From Blasia pusilla (lineage: Eukaryota; Marchantiophyta; Marchantiopsida; Blasiales): DNA of 64,000 nucleotides. The stretch lies in the NCBI GenBank assembly GCA_050084515.1, contig CM114271.1, forward strand, positions 47,678,001 through 47,742,000. The letters are read 5' to 3'. The notes under the pieces were generated by a model that saw only the letters and a program-made list of their open reading frames with translations, made no database searches and had not been told where the DNA came from. Position numbers and translations under genes: made by a program. Positions 1 to 12,617 of the stretch are shown here, in pieces (the stretch's first letter is position 1; each line of letters opens with the position of its first letter).

Positions 1-1827
1 GAGAACTTCATCTCCGTGCACACATTTCAATATCTTCTTGATCAAGACTGAAATGTAAAGTGTCTAAAGCACACTTCACTTCCTCCATGAAACTAAGGCA
101 CGGTACTTAAACTCAGGGAAATTAAACATGGTCCACCACATCATCGCCATTGTTCAAGTTGATTGGAGAATGCAAGTGATGTCCATCCCTTCTAGACACC
201 TAAAAAAAAACATGTAGCGTTTCAATGACCGGGTCATACACACAATCAGAAAAGATAAACATTTTCAAGTTGAAGGGTTATCATGCTGTAGTATACTTGT
301 GAGTGGAAGTCTAACTCAAAGTTCTTCTTCATTTGGCCAAGTACATCTTTCTCCTGATTTTCATGGCTTCTTTAGTTTTGCCATGTTTAGGAAAAACTAC
401 AGGCTCACCCTGGTCCTCGACTTGGTCAGGACTAGAGGAGATACGGGACGAACGCCGAGATGGACATAGACCTCTTGAAACCGGGTTCATGGTTTGATAG
501 GCTGGCTTTTCAGAAGCAGGTGAGCTCTTGCCCATGAATGCAGCAAACATATTTTATAGTTTCAAGATTACAGTGCCGATTCTCCCCGTCTCCCTTGCAC
601 AATGGAACCTATGTAAGAACATTACCAACCATACAAGTAAGCAAAGAATGGTTACGTGGGCATTCAAAGACAGGTTGCACATGTCCATCATGCAAAGAAA
701 AGGTGCAATGTTTTAGAAGAGGATGAGAGCATCCGCATAGTAGTGATATTCGACTATGTTGCATAAATACTTCTGAGCACATAAATGGAAGAGCCGAATG
801 CCTGTAAAATTTTTGACTTTGAATAACGATATTCCATCGAACTAACGGCTGCCACCAACTTAACCCATTACCCCTACAAAAGTAGACATAGGGTTGTCTA
901 CACGTGGATCAACATCTAAAATCTACATACAACTGAGCCCTATGACTCATAGGGCCCAATTTACACAGATACAAACACGATAATATTCAAGCTACAAACA
1001 AGTGAATAAGCATTAGGTGGTATCCGGAATTGACCACGGAAATCTACAATCTCTACTATTTTAGGGTGTTCTAGTAGGTTTTCAAGATGTTGAAGATTGT
1101 CCATTACTTGCACATATAAGAGCATGAACAACGTCATTAATTACTAGCCAACACTACGCTAGATCATAGCATGTATGTGAAGTAAAAAAGGAAAGTAGGA
1201 TGTATGCAACGAGCTTACCACGAGCTAAATTGAGAATGGCGAAGGAGTTGATAACTTCAGTCAAATCTAAAGGCTCGTCTTTCTCCACAAGTACGTTATC
1301 ATCTACAACAGTCTAGTCGATAAGGTAGATGCTCTTAGGAGTGAACCCAATCACCCAAGGGTTTGAGTTTTTTTCGTCGATATTATCTGTTGTGTTTAAT
1401 CTTCTCTTTAGTTGAATCATGCATACAAATTTTGATACCATGTTGCCTTGTGATGCCTTCATAAGATTCTTGATGTGTGGAATCCTCTAGGCTTTCATCT
1501 TCCCTCTCTCATTACCAACTACCAGAAACTCTATTTTTCCTTGCTTGTGGAAATAGGAATCAAACCAAACATGATTCCCCACCATGCGTGCTTTTGGTGA
1601 GAAGGCCACGTTGTATCCGGAATTTCTTGATGCAAGTTCTAAGCAATAGTAGGTATCTACATGAAACCCCAGGATTATCCAATCATCCAAATAATTTTGG
1701 GATTTCTCGTGGGATTGCTTGCATATAATGTTAGCTAAACAGAATTGGGCACATGAGTCCGTGTGAATCATGGGGCTCACCCATGTTTCGACCGACTCTT
1801 GAAATCCAGAAAGAAACGTGTAACATC
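1..1827. other. unassigned degenerate sequence with coding-like remnants
   Basis: No intact gene is visible. A 73-codon minus-strand ORF at 329-550 carries an RRSSR basic patch similar to the one in the TNPA-like gene further right. Two minus-strand stretches at about 1240-1486 and 1487-1780 read as protein-like sequence broken by a stop and a frame change. I recognise no domain in them. They are probably transposon debris. Confidence 0.3.
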
Positions 1828-2057
1828 TGTGAGAAAACAGAAAGTGACGAAATCACTGAAATCTTTACAAAACTTAGAGATACAAAGTGGCCTAGTCCGT
1901 CCGTGCGCTCACAGAAGAGCTTCGATAGAACCTGAATTGGGAGATAACTCGACATACGAGAATGCACTACCGCTGCGGCTCCTGACTATTTGACTACTCG
2001 GGAAAACTAGGGTTTTTACCTATTTTTCTTCATTTCTATTAATAGAAAAATTTTCAA
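1828..2057 (-). repeat. truncated Copia LTR fragment
   Basis: Begins TGTGAGAAAACAG and runs to the poly-A/T stretch after ATTAATAGAAAA. It is clearly homologous to the LTRs at 14438, 24918, 35770 and 39696, in the same orientation as the first two (TGTGAGAAAA is the reverse complement of the LTR 3' end). The distal part, ending in GAGAATCCAACA in the complete copies, is missing, so this is a decayed fragment. No primer-binding site lies next to it. Confidence 0.75.
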
Positions 2058-2865
2058 GGGGAAGGAAAGGTTGCAAGAACTTACCTTTTGCCAAGGACTG
2101 TCAACAGAGGCGAACTGTTGCTTGATGCGGCCAGGTGCACCGATTCAAAATAGAGTTGACCGGCTCTGGGTTTCTGTCACTATCACTCATTGCACTGAAC
2201 GACCGCTCTCTACAGACACAGTCGCCATGGATAAAAGCGCTCGGTTCCTATAATTCGTTGTTTCTTGGCAACTTCGTACACTACACGATCGGGAGCGACC
2301 TTGGTCACCTCACTAGAGCACGCACCAGAGAGAGGAAAGAAAGAAAGGAAAAAATGACGACGACGGGAAGCACCTTGAGGAAGAATCGAGGCTATGATTC
2401 AAAAATTATCTGCAATGCAGCAGCAGACGTACTTAGATCCAAGGCGACAAGTAGCAAATTTGCTGTAGTGAAATTGTAAGTAACAAACAAGACCCTACAC
2501 TTTTGACATTCCAACAAAGAATTGGGGAGCGACCAAGAGAATGAGCGACAGAATCAAAGACGAGCCGAAATGAGACTCCGTCGTTTCTTAGCGCACGAAG
2601 CGTGAAATCCCTGCCCGCATGATAACTCGATCGATCAAAGGAGACCCCACATCCAGATCAAACACAGTGAAAATCGGAACATGGACATCATCGAGCAGTG
2701 AGCGCAACGACACGAAGAACAGGAGAATGAAAATGAGCACGAGAAAAAGAGGAAACGAGCCGGATAATTATCGACAAAAACAAGCAGACCCCTTAAGCTC
2801 GCTTCCCAAAGCCCAAAATCGGGTTTAGGCCACATGATAAGTCGTTCCCCTTTAACCTCGCTTCC
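2058..2865. other. non-coding, no recognisable gene
   Basis: Contains short purine-rich runs around 2320-2350 and 2700-2760. The ORF at 2135-2479 shows no motif. It ends at the target-site duplication of the neighbouring solo LTR. Confidence 0.3.
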
Positions 2866-4059
2866 TGTAATGTATAAGTGTTTCTATTTTACAGTCGATT
2901 TAGTAAGTTCGATCCCCAAGAGGATCATTGTTTGATGAAAAGAGAGTTCGGAATTACAATTCTGTTATAATAGTTTTATGTAACTGTGTGTGATTTATAT
3001 TCAATGTCTTATCAATATCTTCTGATCTTTCTTAGTACCAAAGGACCTGTTCTCGATGCTCTCTAGTGGAATTGACAGCATGTTTAGGTAGATTTTCCTC
3101 TTGACATCAAGAAATCTCACAGAGATCTTAACACAAAAGCTGGCTTCTCCTACTTTCGGAACTTAATCCGTCTCGGCATGTTACTCTTTGTCAAACAGAT
3201 TTCTTACAAATCAGGTTGATTATTTCACTGATGAGGAAGGTTTGCATGATTCACTCTTCACTCTCCAGACCCAAAAAGAATACTCAGACATAAGCATCGC
3301 ACATCAGAATGAATGAATGATTGATTTACTACTCCATCAAGAACGAGAAAGCTTCAAAGTGTATACAAGCTCGAGAGGGTACTACTCTCTTGCTCGGACC
3401 ATTCCTACAACATAAGGACTTCGTAAGAGAATGATGATTATGGCTTCTGCCTTGCTTCTTAAATATTCGCTGGAATGGAAGTGATCCAAAGATTCGAAAC
3501 GTTCTTGATGAAGCTAGTGTCTCTTCACTATTTCTAACTACCTAGATCTATGGTTCTCTTAGCTTTTCCTACGATTCTTGTGAATCCGCAGTACAAAAGT
3601 GTCCTAACTACCAATTTGATACAAAGGGTCGCGCCCTTTCCTAGTCTAACTATTTTAATATGTGTCTCTTGAAATCACAGTCCTTCTTAGCTTCGCTTTG
3701 TTGGACTTCAGTAGGACGAAGTACTCCATGCTTCGTTCTTATCTCCTGTGCTTCGCGCTTCGTTAAAGAGCGAAGTACTTCTTTCTTCTTTTCTTCGTGA
3801 TGCTTCGTTATGTAGCAAAGCACTTCAAAAACAAAGCTTCGTACATCTTCGTTGAGCTTCTTGAGACTTCGTTATTGCGTTTTCCTCTCCTCTAAGGCAA
3901 ATCCTTGATCTTCCATCTCTCTGCCTTGTCCCAGGAGCTTCGTGATTCACTTATTCTTCCTCATAATAATAAATAATCATAATCAAAATCATAATATACA
4001 AGAGTCTTCGTTGAATAAAAAGATATATTCTTCAAGATTACAAAATTGCGGGTATCACA
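2866..4059 (-). mobile_element. solo LTR (1.2-kb family), minus strand
   Basis: On the minus strand it starts TGTGATACCCGCAATTTTG and ends CTTATACATTACA, so it has TG...CA termini. It is flanked on both sides by CTTCC (2861-2865 and 4060-4064), a perfect 5-bp target-site duplication. The same 1.2-kb unit recurs at 10311-11538 and, truncated, at 56891-57847. No coding capacity, primer-binding site or second LTR is present, so it is read as a solo LTR left by LTR-LTR recombination. Many CTTCG/CGAAG motifs lie in its middle (3690-3860). Confidence 0.88.
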
Positions 4060-4740
4060 CTTCCCGAAAGCTAGATCCGAACCCAAACCTGAAATCCGCG
4101 AAGTCAAAAATTTGTTGAAATCCCTAAATGCTACTATCAAAGAATGAACTAGAGAACGAATCGAATGGCAGGAGCGGAAACGAGGGAACAAAAGAAAGAA
4201 TGAATCGAATGCAAAGCGGCGGAAACGAGTGAATAGGAGAACGAACGAATCGATTGTGATGAAACGAATAGAAATGGAAGAACATGAGAACGAAATAAGA
4301 GACAGCGAAGAGCAGAACCGAGACCCTCTCGCATTTGCACGCCAACCCTAAGAAGAGCGCATCGCGATAGACCGAATTTCACCTCTGCCCATCATCCGTC
4401 AGTAATCTACCCTCCACCCCCGTCCGTCGTGTGTCTACCATCCGCCCGTCGTCCATCCGTTGTCATTGTCCATCCGGAGTCAAACTGCCATCCGTTTGGC
4501 GTCCATCCGTCCTCGACAACCGCGTCCATCCTTCATCCGCCACCCGATATCCAGATACTGCGGAGCCTAAATCCCAGCCAAGGCGCTTGGCTCGAAGCCC
4601 TAGTCTAAGCCCTAGGCTACACGGTCTTAAAAGCTAGACCGCGGCAATCTAAGGCCTTCGCATACGCACGGCAATCGAGCCTACTTGACCGCGGAAGACG
4701 TTGTGATTAACAAGAGGATACTAATCATGAAGACGAATGA
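4060..4740. other. low-complexity flank with CATCCG-rich stretch
   Basis: Between about 4385 and 4550 the pentamer/hexamer CATCC(G/A) recurs many times with diverged spacing. An AATGAA/GAACGAA-rich stretch lies at 4140-4300. No ORF shows a recognisable domain. Confidence 0.4.
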
Positions 4741-6492
4741 GGGGTCTTACCATGCTCCACACAAATCAGTTTTTTTTCTTTGTCAATAGTGGGAAACATT
4801 TTGATTAATTAATTATAAGTAATTGAATTTATATTATCGGTGATCTTAGGTGTATAATCTACATTATAATGGGCAACCTGATATATACAACAAGACAAAA
4901 TAATGGGAGAAGAAGAAAAAAAATACGAACATGTTTCATTTTTTTTTCCTTTTGAGTCACGTAAGATAGGTAGATACTTGATAGTTTTATTAGTTTATGT
5001 TATAATAGGTGCTCCTAAGTATATAATAAGGAAAAATAATAGGAGAATTAGAAAAAATAAAAATAATTTTTTTCCCTTAATTCATGTTAGATGGGAAAGT
5101 AAAATGAATTTTAACAGAGAAGGAGTAGATATTATTTAGATTTTATGGAAGGATGGAATTATTTAGGGGAGTGGAATGTCATTTAAATTTTAATTGAGGA
5201 GTGGAATTACTTACACGAGCGCAATGTTATTACTCTTCTAATATTAAAAAAAATAGAAATTATGTTTAAAATTTGAAAATTTTTTATTTTTTATAAAAAA
5301 TCATATTAATTCACATTTCATATTTTGGGAAAGGAAAATAAATTTGAATGGAACAAGGAAATGATTTCATTAGTGAAGATTAACTTATAAATTAGTGAGT
5401 GGATGTTATTTTGGTGGGAAGAGTGGAAGGGGAAGAATAGGTCTTTTTATGGAGGAGTGAAATTATTCAAGAGAGTTGGGTATTATTTAAATGTGAATTT
5501 TTATTACTCTTTCAAGATTTAAAAAATTGAAAATTATACTTAAATTTTTAAATGAATTTTTTCCTAAATTATTAGAAATCATTCTCGTGCACAAACACTG
5601 GAATGCTATCTAGTCTCTAATAAGACAAGAGAAATAAAAACACCGTTTATAGAAGGTGCCGTGAAGGAGACTTTTCCTCATAATATTGAACTCCAGTTTC
5701 ATATTTTTATTAATGCTCTTTTTTATTTATTCACCGTATGGGAAGATCACTTTGTGTGTTTATAAATGCTATTTATTGTTTTAGGGAGTTCTCTTTTCCA
5801 TTCTTCCCAAAGCAGGGTAATTCTAGTGAAGTAAAATATTTATACATGCATTGATTTAGTAAGTCGCAATAGTAACAAGTTACTATTATGTCTTTTAAAT
5901 GCCTTAAAATTTTGGTTTTTCCATTTTCGGCCTATACGATGGTTTAAATTACCTCCTAAAATGATAATTAACTTTTAAAGTTATTAAGTTATTCTCATTT
6001 AAATCAATTTCAAGTAATCCCATTGGCTCAAAAGACGAACGATCCTACTCGATAAACCTCACCTTAGGAATTATGAGGGTAACCTGAGAGCATCAGATGG
6101 ATTGAGAGGTTGGCTTTGGGGTTTTGCTATCTCCTTTAATGGAATAATATACCTCTCTCTCAAATCCATCTCTTTGTTGTATATAGTTGACAATAAGATC
6201 ATATCATTATCTTTTCAAAGAAAAAAACTCTTCATCAAACATGTGATCTTTATCAAAGTCCTCATTTTTTTGGAGACCACTTCTTGTAGTTGTTTCTAAT
6301 CCACTCTTCCTCCTTCCTCACCTTGTTATATATTTAAATCTTCTCTTCCAAATCGTGGTTCCACAAGTAAGCTAGAGATTCACTTGTTTCCTCCTCACTT
6401 AGAAAATCCTTCATGAAATAACGGATGGTCTCCTCTTCAATCCTATTTAAACTCGCCTCTAGCTACTAGTTTTTTTCTTTACTAATTCTATC
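4741..6492. other. AT-rich region with an old tandem duplication
   Basis: Very AT-rich and apparently non-coding. Two diverged blocks, about 5120-5290 and 5400-5570, share the order 'gagtggaatt...attatt...ttattactctt...aaaaattgaaaattat...', which suggests an ancient tandem duplication of some 270 bp. The stretch ends at the candidate CACTA terminus at 6493. Confidence 0.3.
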
Positions 6493-7348
6493 CACTAGTA
6501 GAAAATAGGCCATTTTGAACCCATATGTTTGTGACTCGTGTTATCAAGAGTCATTTGAACTACTTGTAGTTACTCCTAAACAAATTTAGTAACCCCTAAA
6601 TTACTTACAAGATAATGGAGTCACATTTAGTTACTACCATAAACTTAGAGATTGGGGGTAACCTTAGGATCAAGATGGAGAGCCTCATCACTACTAAAAG
6701 GAATATTATGTTTTTAGCATTTGGAAATTGATAACTTAGTCTGAAAAAAGTAGTTTTACAACTGTCGTGGCAAACATTGCCAACATGTCACAAGGTAGTT
6801 GTAAACCACAACTAGGATGGACTACAAAAAATATGGCATTTTTTCCTTAACAAAAAAATTTATGTCTTGGTGTATAATTTTATATTAATTTGAAAGAATG
6901 GTATGTCTTATGTAAGTTTGGAGACATGCCTATGATCTCAAAGAAAGGTTGTGGGTTTAATTCATTAGAACAAATCTTGGTTTTTATGACTGACTCATAT
7001 GACTTATGTTAGTCATACATGTCCACAGATGACTGACAATGGATGATGACTCATGGAGTCATAAAAGCCTAGTCATGTACCATGCCATGACTAGAGTCAT
7101 TTTGGGATAACTCTAGTCATTATTAACAATGACTGACATGTCATCAAGCAACGTATGACAGAATGTAGTCATATATCTGATTGCTATGTCAGCATATGAT
7201 ATGGAAATGACTTGAAGAAAACAAATGATGTGTTGTAACATGGCAATGATAAATTGTGACTTAGTCATATTCATCATTTGGATTGGTCAAAATGACTTAC
7301 TTATGATCTATGACTGAGTCATATCCATCACTTAGATGGTCAAAATGA
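6493..7348. repeat. CACTA terminal and subterminal repeat region (left)
   Basis: After the terminal CACTAGTAGAAAATAG, short motifs of the type GACTCAT, TAGTCAT and ATGACT occur repeatedly in both orientations (very dense from about 6985 to 7345). In En/Spm elements the subterminal repeats are binding sites for the TNPA-type protein. That this holds here is inferred from position and density. The block ends at TGTCACG (7349), which may be the start of an inserted LTR. Confidence 0.55.
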
Positions 7349-9398
7349 TGTCACGTCTTTTAGGATAGATCGGTGAGATCTAGTAGAGCGCCTTTGTAAG
7401 TAGTGGAGGACAGGCTCAATAGGTCAAGGGTGACCATTTGAGGCCCCGGGAAGCCTAAGAGAGCAAGTCTCCCCTTCGTTTTGGCTCATTTGGAGCCATA
7501 TTGAGAAACTTACTATTTTAAGAAAGTACCATTTTGAGTATATGATTGACTTTCTATTTTTGGTAAATTGGCCCTTGACCTCCTACATTAGGTCAAGAGC
7601 CAAGGAGGTGACTTGGGAGCATAGGTTACCATGGAGAGAGCTTGGGAGAGGGGAGGGATATACCTCAAGGAGAGAGAGCTTGAGAGCTCATTCTTTCTTT
7701 GTTGAACTTCTTGGCATAAGGCGGCGGAACTATGGTCCCTTGCCTTGTGAGTGTAACCCAAGTAGTGGGTTTGCTTTGACATGAGAGAAAGTGCACACCT
7801 TTGAGAGCTATGGTGTGAAATGGTGTAGAGAGAGATTGGATCTTACTTTACAAAGAGAGAATGAGAGAGCTTCATGGGGGAGCTCGTTGATCACTCGCTG
7901 TTTTTGGAGGTTGGGGACCGTGTTCCCTGTTTAGCGGCTCATGGGAGTGCTCACTGGAGCAAGGGCTGCTTTGATTGTTCTTTGCATTTGCCAATTTTTT
8001 GTGTGGAAGAGTGGCGTGCAGAAGCGCTGCCCAATTTCTAGTAGGGATTGATTATGGGGGTGGGTGGCCACATGCCGGCGCTCTCGGGAGCATTATGTAG
8101 CTTGCTGATTTGTATTTTTACAGGTTTTATATTTTCGTTGGGAGAAATCAGCGTTGCCAAATTTTGTGTAGGAGAAAGAGACATTGGGCTTTACGAAAAT
8201 CCCCATCTGTTTTTATTGGAATGTCTGATTCTAAATATTTTTTTACGCTGTTGTAGATCGTGAAGCTGTGCAACAAATAGTGCGCAATTTGGAGTTGCGA
8301 GCAAAAAATTATGGTCAATCTTGCAAAACTGCCATTACTAGGAAAATTTTAGGGTTAAATTGTTCAAACCCTAAACTAGCCGCCACGCCAGCGGTGGCCG
8401 TCGCCGTCATAGTCACCGTCAACGATCCGCCATCGACGGTCAACCATCATCGTCAACGGTCAACGGTCATGGTCACCGGTCGGCCATCACGATCAACGGT
8501 CAATCGTCACCGTTCCACCGTCCGTTGTCTACCCTTTGGTTGCCATTGCGGCCATTACGGAGTTGAGGGTCTTCCACGACGTTCCTTGATTCTCTGACTT
8601 GCGTTGCCACCACGTATTTTGTTTTGGCCGCCACCGTCATCGCAATTTCGTCATCAACTAGTGATCGCTGGTCACCCCGGGTTATGGTGTTTGAGTTTTC
8701 GTTTCATGTTGCTATCTTGTGATTGGTAGCCGCTCGACGACGATCAAGAATTGTGTCGTGATGCCGTAGCCGCAACGCGTTGCCAATTGCTGCGCCGTGC
8801 TGCTCGTGGCCACACCGCACCGTCTCGATCACGGAGCCGCTCCTTCACTAAGGAGCAGAGCATGTGAATTTTTGGTTGAGGAGGGTATGTCGTCGAATGC
8901 CGCCCTTGGCGGCATACCCTCCTCATTCCCCATTCCCGAGTGCCGTGCCGTCTGTAGCCGCTCCTTGCCGCCACTGCCATACTGGACCGCTCGACCTGTC
9001 ACCGCACATCGAGGAGGTTTGAGCAGCGTCAGTACAAGAGGAGTAGGACTTGCTGATTGGAGGAGTTGTCTTCACAACCGAGTTGGGTCGAGATTTTCTG
9101 TTGCCGAGGAGCGACATCGACATAATTGTCAAGTTACAGATTGTGCTCTCTAGTGGTTTGTGTTGATGCTAGGAGCATCGATGATGTATGGGTTTAGGGG
9201 ACATAGACCTGTGTGGGATGTCTAGAGTTGAGGGTAGGTTATCGATGAGATGATAGCGTGGTCGATTTTCCGCACCACGCCGCGTGTTGCCGCACGTTAC
9301 ACGTCTCGGGGAGGGAGAGTGTAGATCGAGTGCTGCATGTTTGGGATGAGTGATTGAGGGATTACTCGCGAGGTTGAGAGTGATCGGGTGAGAGGGGC
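7349..9398 (+). other. possible 5' LTR / leader of the Ty3-type element
   Basis: The stretch between the CACTA subterminal block and the first gag-like codons has no recognisable protein. TGTCACG at 7349 resembles a common start of Ty3-type LTRs, preceded by AATGA. A GTCAACGGTCA-rich low-complexity run lies at 8395-8525. ORFs here (for example 7542-7784 and 8797-9153) show no motif. I could not locate an LTR end or a primer-binding site, so the LTR reading is a guess from position. Confidence 0.25.
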
Positions 9399-10034
9399 AT
9401 GAGGGTCATCACGGCGTCCATTCGGGACTTTGAGAGGCGAGGTGGTGAACCTGAGAGTAGCTCTAGAGGTTTTACGCAGAGTCGCGCGAGGTTCCAAGGA
9501 TCTCCACGTGAGGGACCACCTCGACCTCCTTATGTGTCATCATCAGACGAGGGGGAGGATGTAGAGGAGTTTGTGAGTACATCGTCATACATTGTGAGTG
9601 GTTCTACCAGTTGGGCGTACAAGATGGACGACCGGGGTAGAGGTCCGGGTAGGTTTTCAGATGCAGTAGGCACGATTTCATAGCAGAGTTTCGAAGTTGG
9701 TACGACTCCCAACGGGCCAAGAACTCTAGAGAGTTGAACCCATTTATAGCATGGAGCGGTATGTTCCAGCATTTAGAGGGGGCGCCCATGGACGATTACC
9801 ATGAGTTTTCCCACATATATGACCCAAGAGATTGAGGCATGGTGACTCTACTATGATCCACACTATATGTCATGGACGGAGCCGTTCCCAGATGAGGAGG
9901 AGGAGCCAGGAGAGGCTACTTCCTCTTCCCCTAGTGACGTTTTAGGAGGGGTCACTCGCATTGGAGAAGTTGAACCATCTAGTCGAGTTCATCCCAGGTT
10001 CAACCTCATGGTTGAGTTTTTCGCTGAGTTGAGA

Positions 10035-10083
10035 CCGCAACTTTTCTGTCCGTAACCAAGGGTTACGGACAGAGAAGTTGCGG
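10035..10083. repeat. foldback (hairpin) inside gag
   Basis: CCGCAACTTTTCTGTCCGT... and its reverse complement face each other as 23-bp arms (10035-10057 and 10061-10083) with one mismatch and a 3-base centre. In the gag reading frame the sequence is effectively duplicated in inverted form, and a stop appears at the centre. Confidence 0.85.
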
Positions 10084-10310
10084 AGCATCCACGACTTCCA
10101 GAGGTGCCCGGGTGAGAGTTTGCGTGAGGCTTACACTTGTTTGCGTCGGTTGATCAACGTCACTCAGGGGGTGACAAAGGCTCGGGCTATCCAGTCATGG
10201 TACGCGATGCTGGACCGGACACTGCGGACACGAGTATGGGACAAGGTGCTTCTTATGAACACCTCCCCTATGTTGAGAGATGTTTTTAGGACCTCCGAGA
10301 ACATTGAGCG

Positions 10311-11538
10311 TGTGATACCCACAATTTTGTACTTTTGAAGAAATATATCTTTTTATTCAACAAAGACTCTTATACATTATGATTTTGATTATTATTTATT
10401 ATTATGAGGAGGAATGAGTAAGATTAAAGTGAATCAAGAAGCTCCAAGGACAAGGCAGAGAGATAGAAAATCAAGGATTTGCCTAAGAGGAGAGGAGAAT
10501 AAAATAACGAAGTCTCAAGACTCGGCAAGAAGCTTCGGAACGTCAACGAAGCTCAATGAAGCTCTGTCTACGAAGTGCTTTGCTCTATAACAAACCATAA
10601 TAAAGCAGGAAGAAGAAGAGAAAGAAGTACTTCGCTCTTGTACGAAGCGCGAAGCACCTTCAACAAGAACGAAGAATGGAGTGCTTCATCCTCAAGAAGT
10701 CCAGCGAAGCGAAGGTAAGAATGATTGTGATTTCAAGCGACACACCGTTAGAACAGTTAGACTAGGAAAGGGCGCGACCCTTTGTATCAGATAGATAGTT
10801 AGGACAGTTTTGTTTTTCGGATTCATAGGGATCGTACGAAAAGCTAAGAGAACCATAGATCTAGGTAGTTACAAATGCTGAAAAGACACCAGCTTCATCA
10901 AGAACGCTTCGAATCTTTGGATCACTCCTACTCCAGCGAGTATTTAAGAAGCAAGACAGAAGCCACAATCATCATTCTCTTACGAAGTCCTCATGCTGTA
11001 GGAATGGTCCGAGCAAGGGAGTAGTACCCTCTTGAGCTTGTATACACTTTGAAGCTTTTTCATTCTTGATGGAGTAGTAAAGCAATCATTCATTCATTCT
11101 GATGTGCGATGCTTATGTCTGAGTATTCTTTTTGGGTCTGCAGAGTGAAGAGTGAATCAGACGAACCTTTCTCATCAATGAAATAATCAACATGAATTGT
11201 AGGAAATATGTTTGACAGAGAGTAGCCTGCCGAGACGGATTGAGTTCCGAAAGTAGGAGAAGCCAGCTTTCATGTTGAGGTCTATGTGAGATTTCTTGAT
11301 ATCAAGAGGACATCTACCTGAGCATGCTGTCAATTCCACTAGAGAGAATTGAGAAAAGACCCCTTGGTACTAAGAAAGATCCGAAGATATTGATAAGACA
11401 TTGAATATAACTCATACATATTTAAATACAACTATTACAACATAATTGTAATTTCGAACTCTCTATTCATCAAACAATGATCCTCTTGGGGATCGAACTT
11501 AGTAAACGATTATAAAATAGAAACTCTTATACATTACA
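10311..11538 (+). mobile_element. solo LTR (1.2-kb family) inserted in gag
   Basis: Starts TGTGATACCCACAATTTTG, ends CTTATACATTACA, 1228 bp. The 5-bp sequence GAGCG lies immediately before (10306-10310) and after (11539-11543), a perfect target-site duplication. It is homologous over its whole length to the copy at 2866-4059 in the opposite orientation. It has no internal genes. The middle (about 10495-10700) is rich in CGAAG/CTTCG words, including AGAAGCTTCGGAA. It is younger than the surrounding Ty3-type element, whose gag it interrupts. Confidence 0.92.
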
Positions 11539-12617
11539 GAGCGCAACATGGCGGAGGAGAGTGTAGCCACCATGGGTTTTGGGCGAGAGCAGTGACGATT
11601 GGCCGCACCACTTGTGCAGCAACATGGACTCCGAGATATGTCAACTGTGGCACCATGAGCTCAGGGAGGATACCAAGAGGCCGTGCCACAGAGACCTACA
11701 CCTTCATATGCGGCTCAACAACAACCACCTACTATTACTTGTTGATCATGTGGTGGAGCCCATCATTGGCGCGATTGCACTTGTCAGGGTCATGGACGTG
11801 TGCCTCAGCATGGAGGAGGAGATGGTGCTACACCAGGAGGTTATCAGTGTGACTCTTGTCAGAGGTATGGTCATACATGCGCCTGGTGTTTTAGTTTACA
11901 TCTTGAGTTACGTCCGGACCGAGGGCCAGAGAGGGCACTAGAGCGAGTAGTTGATCTAGGTGGGCTAGAGATCGTGCACTAGGTGATCCCGTTGGGGGAC
12001 GAGGAGCTGGAGTTGCTCGAGAGGGTGGTGGAGCTGCCCATGGAGGAGGTAGAGTACCACCACCTAGACGCGCCGAGGGAGATGCCGGACATGAGGCCGA
12101 GATGGCTGCTGAGATACAACATCTACAAGAGCAGATTGCCGCTATGGCATTGACATCATATGGAGCAGCCAGAGATATGGAGGATCCTGGTTGGATGTGC
12201 GAAGTTGCCCAGATGGAGGCCGCCACAATTGTGAGACGTGGAGCAGCTGGAGAGTTGGATCCACAATGAGGGGAAGCCAGAAAACAGACTAGACTTCCTT
12301 ATTGGTGTGCAGGGAAGGCGATGGGAGAAGCGAGTGCGACAACTCCTATTGTTGATGCTCAAGAGGGGCATGTGTCGAGCACGTTGTTGCGGGCGGCCAC
12401 TATTGTGTACCACACTCCTTTATTTTTTGCTTTTGATGTTATGACGTTGGGGGGTACGCCCACTCAGGGTTTTTGGCTAGCCGCTTCACTATGTGAGCAC
12501 GGAGTTGGAGTTCTTGCATCACATTCAGAGGTGATTGTAGAGGAGGTGATGGACCTGCCCTTGGAACGGATGCTCGGGCCGTCCACGTGAGATTCATGGC
12601 AGGCTACGGCTGCTAGG

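Larger units (their letters stand above)
9399..11982 (+). pseudogene. gag polyprotein remnant (Ty3-type)
   Basis: Capsid-like and nucleocapsid-like pieces of a retrotransposon Gag, split by frameshifts, stops and a solo LTR (10311-11538). The piece at 10078-10310 has the retrotransposon-gag pattern of charged helices (GESLREAYTCLRRLI, then AIQSWYAML). Joining across the solo LTR at the GAGCG duplication keeps the frame. Downstream are two zinc knuckles: a CX2CX3HX4C type at 11740-11778, with a stop inside, and a clean CX2CX4HX4C (CDSCQRYGHTCAWC) at 11848-11889. Such knuckles bind the element RNA in related Gag proteins. The acidic and proline-rich upstream part (9399-9683, 9867-10055) is probably the Gag amino end. 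Confidence 0.7.

Noticed and set aside
2895-2925. tRNA T-arm-like GTTCGATCCCC
   Set aside because: It is part of the solo LTR, recurs in the other copies and has no cloverleaf.
6930-6990. tRNA or tRNA-derived SINE (GGTTGTGGGTTTAATTC)
   Set aside because: The B-box match is poor and there is no A box or cloverleaf. The surrounding motifs are CACTA subterminal repeats.
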